From assembly GCA_024803745.1 (NCBI GenBank), contig JANJXV010000099.1, positions 124,001 through 188,000 on the forward strand: a DNA stretch of 64,000 nucleotides. Direction: 5' to 3'. The notes under the pieces are model-generated. The model made no database searches, was not told the origin of the DNA, and was given only the letters and a program-made list of their open reading frames with translations. Of the stretch, positions 59,868 to 64,000 are shown piece after piece; within the stretch, counting starts at the first letter, position 1, and each line of letters opens with the position of its first letter. The translations under genes were made by a program, and so were the position numbers. This stretch comes from Megascapheus bottae. Taxonomy: Eukaryota; Chordata; Mammalia; Rodentia; Geomyidae.

Positions 59868-60742
59868 CGCTGAGTGCCTACAACAGCAAGTTGGAAAAAT
59901 GGCAAACCAACTAGTTAATGTCTCACCTTAACCTCCTGGAAAAAGAGCAACAAACCAACCCTAAACCCATTAGGAGAAAGCAAATTATTAAAATCAAAGC
60001 AGAATTAAATGATTTGGAATAAAAAAACTATAGAAAGAATCAACAAAACAAGGAGTTGGTTCTTGAAGGAATTAACAAAATTGACAAGCCCTCAGCAAAT
60101 CTTACCAAAAAAAGAAGAGAGCATATCGAAATAAACAAAATCGCAGATGAAAATGGTAATATCACGACAGAAATTACCAAGATCCAGAATATCATGAGGG
60201 AATACTTCTCAAACCTTTACGCCAACAAATTTGAGAATCTAGAAGAAATGGATGAATTCCTAGACAATATTAACATACACACACTGAACCAAGAAGAGCT
60301 AACCCAACTCAACAGGCCTATTTCAAGCTCTGAAATAGAAATGGAAATTAGACAACTTCCACTTAAAAAGAGCCCAGGGCCAGATGGATTCACAGCTGAA
60401 TTCTATAAGGTCTTCAAAGCAGAGCTCACACCAATACTCCTCAAGCTCTTCAACGAAATTGAAAATGAAGGTTCTTTACCAAACTGATTCTGTGAAGCCA
60501 GCATATCCCTCATCCCCAAACCAGACAGAGATTCATCAAAGAAAGAGATCTATAGACCCATTTCTTTGATGAACCTCGATGCAAACCTTCTCAACAAAAT
60601 ACTGGCCAACCGTCTAAACAACTCATTAAAAAAAAATACACTATGATCAAACTGGATTCATCACAGGGAGGCAAAGCTGGTTCAACATACACAAATCAAT
60701 TAATATAATTCAACACATCAACAGGAGCAGGGATAAAATCAC
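59868..60742 (+). pseudogene. L1 ORF2 linker and RT finger region, unit U3
   Basis: Open part 60,056-60,487, with [17 protein letters not shown] intact and the SLPN ending before the TGA at 60,485-60,487. A private base loss near 60,616 (cgtctaaacaac) adds another frame break in the LANRLQQL region. Confidence 0.9.
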
Positions 60743-62806
60743 ATGATTGTCTCAATAGATGCGGAAAAGGCATTTGACAAGATCCAAAAACCCTTTATGT
60801 TAAAAGATGTGGAGAAACTAGGAATCCATGGAACATTTCTCAATGTAATAAAGGCTGTGTATGAGAAACCCACTGCTAGTATTATACTTAATGGTGAAGA
60901 TCTAAAGCCATTCCCTCTAAAATCAGGAATGAGACAAGGATGCCCACTCTCTCCACTCCTTTTTAACATAGTACTAGAATTCCTAGGCAGTGCAATAAGG
61001 CAAGAAGCAAGCATTAAGGGGATCCAAGTAGGGAAAGAGGAAATAAAACTATCCCTCTTTGCCGATGACATGATTCTGTATTTAAAGGATCCTATAGACT
61101 CTACTCCCAAGCTCCTTGAGCTGATTCAAAGCTTTGGAAGGGTAGCAGGCCATAAAATCAACCCTCACAAATCAACTGCCTTACTTTACGCCAACACTGA
61201 GAGGAACGAGGCAATAATCAGGAAAGAAAATCCTTTCACAATAGCCTCAAAGAAAATAAAGTACCTAGCAATTAGCTTAACTAAGAATGTAAAGGACCGT
61301 TTAGATGAAAACTTTAAAACGATAAAAAAGGAAATTAAAGCAGAACTAAGGAAATGGAAAAACCTCCCATGCTCCTGGATTGGAAGAATCAACATTGTGA
61401 AAATGACAATCTTGCCAAGGGCTATCTACAAATTCAATGTAATACCCATCAACATCCCAATGTCATTCTTTAAAGACATAGAAGAGGCAATTCAAAATTT
61501 CAAATGGAATAATAAAAGGCCCCGTATAGCAAAAACACTTCTTAGCAAAAAGAACAGCGCTGGAGGAATTTCAATTCCAAACTTAAGGCTCTATTACAGA
61601 GCTATAATTCTCAAAACAGCTTGGTACTGGCACAAGAACAGGCCTGAAGTCCAATGGAGTAGAACTGCGGACCCAGATATTAAACCACAGACCTATGGCC
61701 ACCTAATCTTTGACCAGGAAGCCAAAAAAATAGAATGGAAGAAAGATAGCCTCTTCAACAAGTTGTGCTGGCAGAACTGGTTAAACACCTGCAGAAAACT
61801 AAAGTTGGATCCTTCTTTGTCCCCTTGCACTAGAATCAACTCCAAATGGATCAAAGACGTGGAGGTAAAAGCTGACACACTGAAAAGTTTACAGGAAGGA
61901 ATAGGAGATACACTAGGCCTCCTTGGTACAGGTCGAAACTTTCTTAATAAGGACCAAGAATCACAACAAATCAGAGAAAGGCTGGATAAGTGGGATTGCA
62001 TTAAACTGCAGAGCTTTTGTATGGCAACGGATATAGCTAGTAAACTAATCAGGAAGCCTACAGAGTGGGAGAAGATCTTCACCACCCAAACAACGGAACA
62101 AGGCCTCATATCTAAAATATATCAACAACTCAAAAAATTGAATCACTCCAAAACTAACCTCCAAAGTAACACCCATCCCATTACAAAATGGGCCAAAGAC
62201 TTAAAGAGAGTCTTCTCTGAAGAAGAAACAAAAATGGCCTATAGACACATGGACAAATGCTCAACATCTCTGGTCATAAAAGAAATGCAAATCAAAACAA
62301 GTCTAAGATTCCACCTAACTCCAGTTAGAATGGCCAGGATCAGGAAAACGAATGACAACAGATGCTGGAGGGGATGTGGTCAGGAGGGATCACTACTACA
62401 CTGTTGGTGGGAGTGCAAACTCGTTCAACCACTATGGAAAGCAGTGCGGCAGTGCCTCACAACGCTAAACATACAACTCCCCTATGACCCAGCAATTCCA
62501 GTACTTGGCATTTACCCAACAATCCAGAAACAAGGGCATACTAAACCCACTAGCACAACAATGTTCATTGCAGCACTATTCACCATAGCAAAGATATGGA
62601 ACCAACCCAGATGTCCCTCAGTTGATGAGTGGATCAACAAGTTGTGGTATTTGTACACAATGGAATTCTATGCTGCTGTCAGAAAGAATGACATCGCCCC
62701 ATTTGTTAGGAAATGGAAAGACTTAGAACAAATCATATTAAGTGAAGTAAGCCAGACTCAAAGGAACTTAGGCTCAGTGGTTTCCCTCATTCGTCATAAT
62801 CAGTAG
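60743..62806 (+). pseudogene. L1 ORF2 RT core to C-terminus, unit U3 (687 codons)
   Basis: Same extent as U2, with motif A, FADD, and an intact [18 protein letters not shown] segment. Private changes include IQNFKWNNK for [16 protein letters not shown] for LLSRKNS, and RHMDKCS for RHMKKCS. It is the best-preserved RT part in the window but still lacks the N-terminal fingers in frame. Confidence 0.93.
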
Positions 62807-63224
62807 AAACCATGGGCTCTACTACCAGAGATTGGCAATAGAGCAAAAGGCCATATATAAGACCATATAATGTGAAGCTAATTGAAAGGACCTCCAGGAT
62901 ATTGACACAAAAGCCATATAATGAATGATTATTGTCCTTAATGTACTATGTTGTCTCTCATCTCGCTTGCTGTCCCTTGGTTATCCCATATTGGTATAGT
63001 ATCTCACTTTGTTATCTGATATATTGAATTTATTTGTATTTGGATATTTGAAATTTGATAGGGAAGGGGGGAAAACCAAGACGGGTGGGGGGTGTGGGGT
63101 TGCAGGGAAATGTGTACCAAGACATGTGAAAGGGTATCAATGTATGTGAATTAATGCACCTTCTATCTGGCAAATATCATCTAACCCTTTTACTAATTAC
63201 AATAAAAAAATGAAAAAAAAAGAA

Positions 63225-64000
63225 AGTTGTAGTGTGTGGGGAGGATGATGGGGTCAAATACATTTCTTCTTAGAACTTTACCTCATCTGGTTGCCCTGGA
63301 TTTTCCTGGCCTTCTTCTTAGAGAAAGTTCTGTTATACTGGATTTGTGGCTTGGCAATGATCTAGCATGTACATCTTCGAGTAAGACATCCACAACTTCC
63401 ATGCCTGAGACTCGAGTTTCCTGACCTTTGGCAACAGCACAGCAACATCTTTCTTCCTCCTGAGCCACAGGCCAAGTGAGCTGGCTTGAGCTGGTTGTTA
63501 GTTACAGTGGCTTGGTTACCAGGGTTCCATATTCTGTTCCATTGTGAGGGAGGCAGGGTCACCTTTCAGGGCCCAATGACCAAAGATCCTTGCTCACAAA
63601 AGACCTCACCAAAGACATACTGGAGGCTGAATCTCTCCTCCAATCTCACAATATACATGTGGATGTAGTATACAGCACACTTTATTTGTCCAATCCCAAT
63701 GTCTTCCACTAGGCCCAACTACCAGTCTGGTCTCAGGCTCAAGGTGCCTTTCTTAGGTAAGATCCAAACTTAAGGGTCAATATTGCCCTCATCCTTTACA
63801 AAACATTTGCTTCACAGTGCCTTCTCTGCCTGCATTTTGCCCCTTGTCGAATTTTTTTTGTTTTTGCTAGTCTTGGGACTTGACCTCAGAGTGTGAACAT
63901 TGTTCTTGGGCTTTCTTTAGGCTTTAGCTGTCCCACCGAGCCACAGCACCACTTGCAGCGTTTTCTATGTATGTGGTAATGAGGAATCAAACCTGAGGCT
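63225..64000 (+). mobile_element. L1 array unit U4, leader start
   Basis: The leader repeats again after the U3 tail and runs off the window end inside the minus-strand SINE (from about 63,851), so the array continues to the right. Confidence 0.94.

Larger units (their letters stand above)
55798..63224 (+). mobile_element. L1 array unit U3
   Basis: Complete unit: leader 55,798-57,734, ORF1 57,735-58,918, ORF2 58,967-62,806, 3' UTR with G-rich tract (about 63,061-63,105) and A-rich tail. Its GAT run encodes eight triplets (about 56,823-56,846). Confidence 0.94.
38714..64000 (+). repeat. Head-to-tail L1 tandem array (macrosatellite-like)
   Basis: One truncated L1 plus complete units starting at 40,971, 48,372, 55,798 and 63,225 (the last cut by the window end), all in the same orientation. 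Spacings are 7,401, 7,426 and 7,427. Every junction is the same: acaataaaa...tgaaaaaaaagaaag then the leader start, with the same TG interrupting the A run. No target-site duplication or foreign spacer separates units, which points to unequal exchange or rolling amplification of DNA. Confidence 0.93.

Overview
This window is mammalian nuclear DNA, almost certainly rodent. It has long spacers, L1 retrotransposons with mammalian-type ORF1 and ORF2 proteins, many tRNA/ID-like and B1-like SINEs, simple repeats, GT-AG exons and a KRAB zinc-finger relic. The SINEs come in two forms: an ID-like dimer, and a B1-like left half fused to an ID-like right half. That combination suggests a geomyoid rodent (kangaroo rat, pocket mouse or gopher group), but this is inference from repeat style only. 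I see no intact ordinary protein-coding gene, no tRNA or rRNA gene, and nothing bacterial such as CRISPR or operons.

Layout. (1) 1-10,775 is a repeat-packed block. It has three successive L1 3' ends, a SINE-rich spacer, a 5'-truncated L1 (4,977-7,258), then the leader, ORF1 and start of ORF2 of another L1 (A1), cut off at 10,775. (2) 10,776-33,454 is a lower-copy interval. It holds a decayed KRAB zinc-finger gene (13,544-18,740), an L1 with a 5' inversion (19,140-19,970), a GAB-like PH-domain relic (about 24,010-24,170), an inverted copy of the L1 leader (about 25,400-26,750), a RalGDS-like REM-domain relic (26,893-27,065), an unrecognised acidic reading frame (28,690-29,180) and dozens of SINEs. 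(3) From 33,599 the first block is repeated nearly base for base, offset 33,598 to 33,737. (4) From 38,714 to the window end is a head-to-tail array of L1s. A 5'-truncated L1 is followed by complete units U1 (40,971-48,371), U2 (48,372-55,797), U3 (55,798-63,224) and the start of U4 (63,225-64,000), with periods of 7,401, 7,426 and 7,427 bp.

How the parts relate. Each array unit is a 1.9-kb leader carrying two SINEs in opposite orientation, then ORF1, ORF2, a 3' UTR with a G-rich tract, and an A-rich tail joined directly to the next leader. All units share the same disabling changes: a frame break in the middle of ORF1, a stop late in ORF1, a frame break in the endonuclease, and a frame break just before the reverse-transcriptase active-site region. 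The array therefore looks like DNA-level amplification of an already dead L1, not repeated fresh insertion. U2 and U3 are nearly identical and so look youngest. The most novel aspects are this L1 macrosatellite and its SINE-bearing leader, whose 5' boundary also appears in an isolated inverted copy elsewhere in the window.
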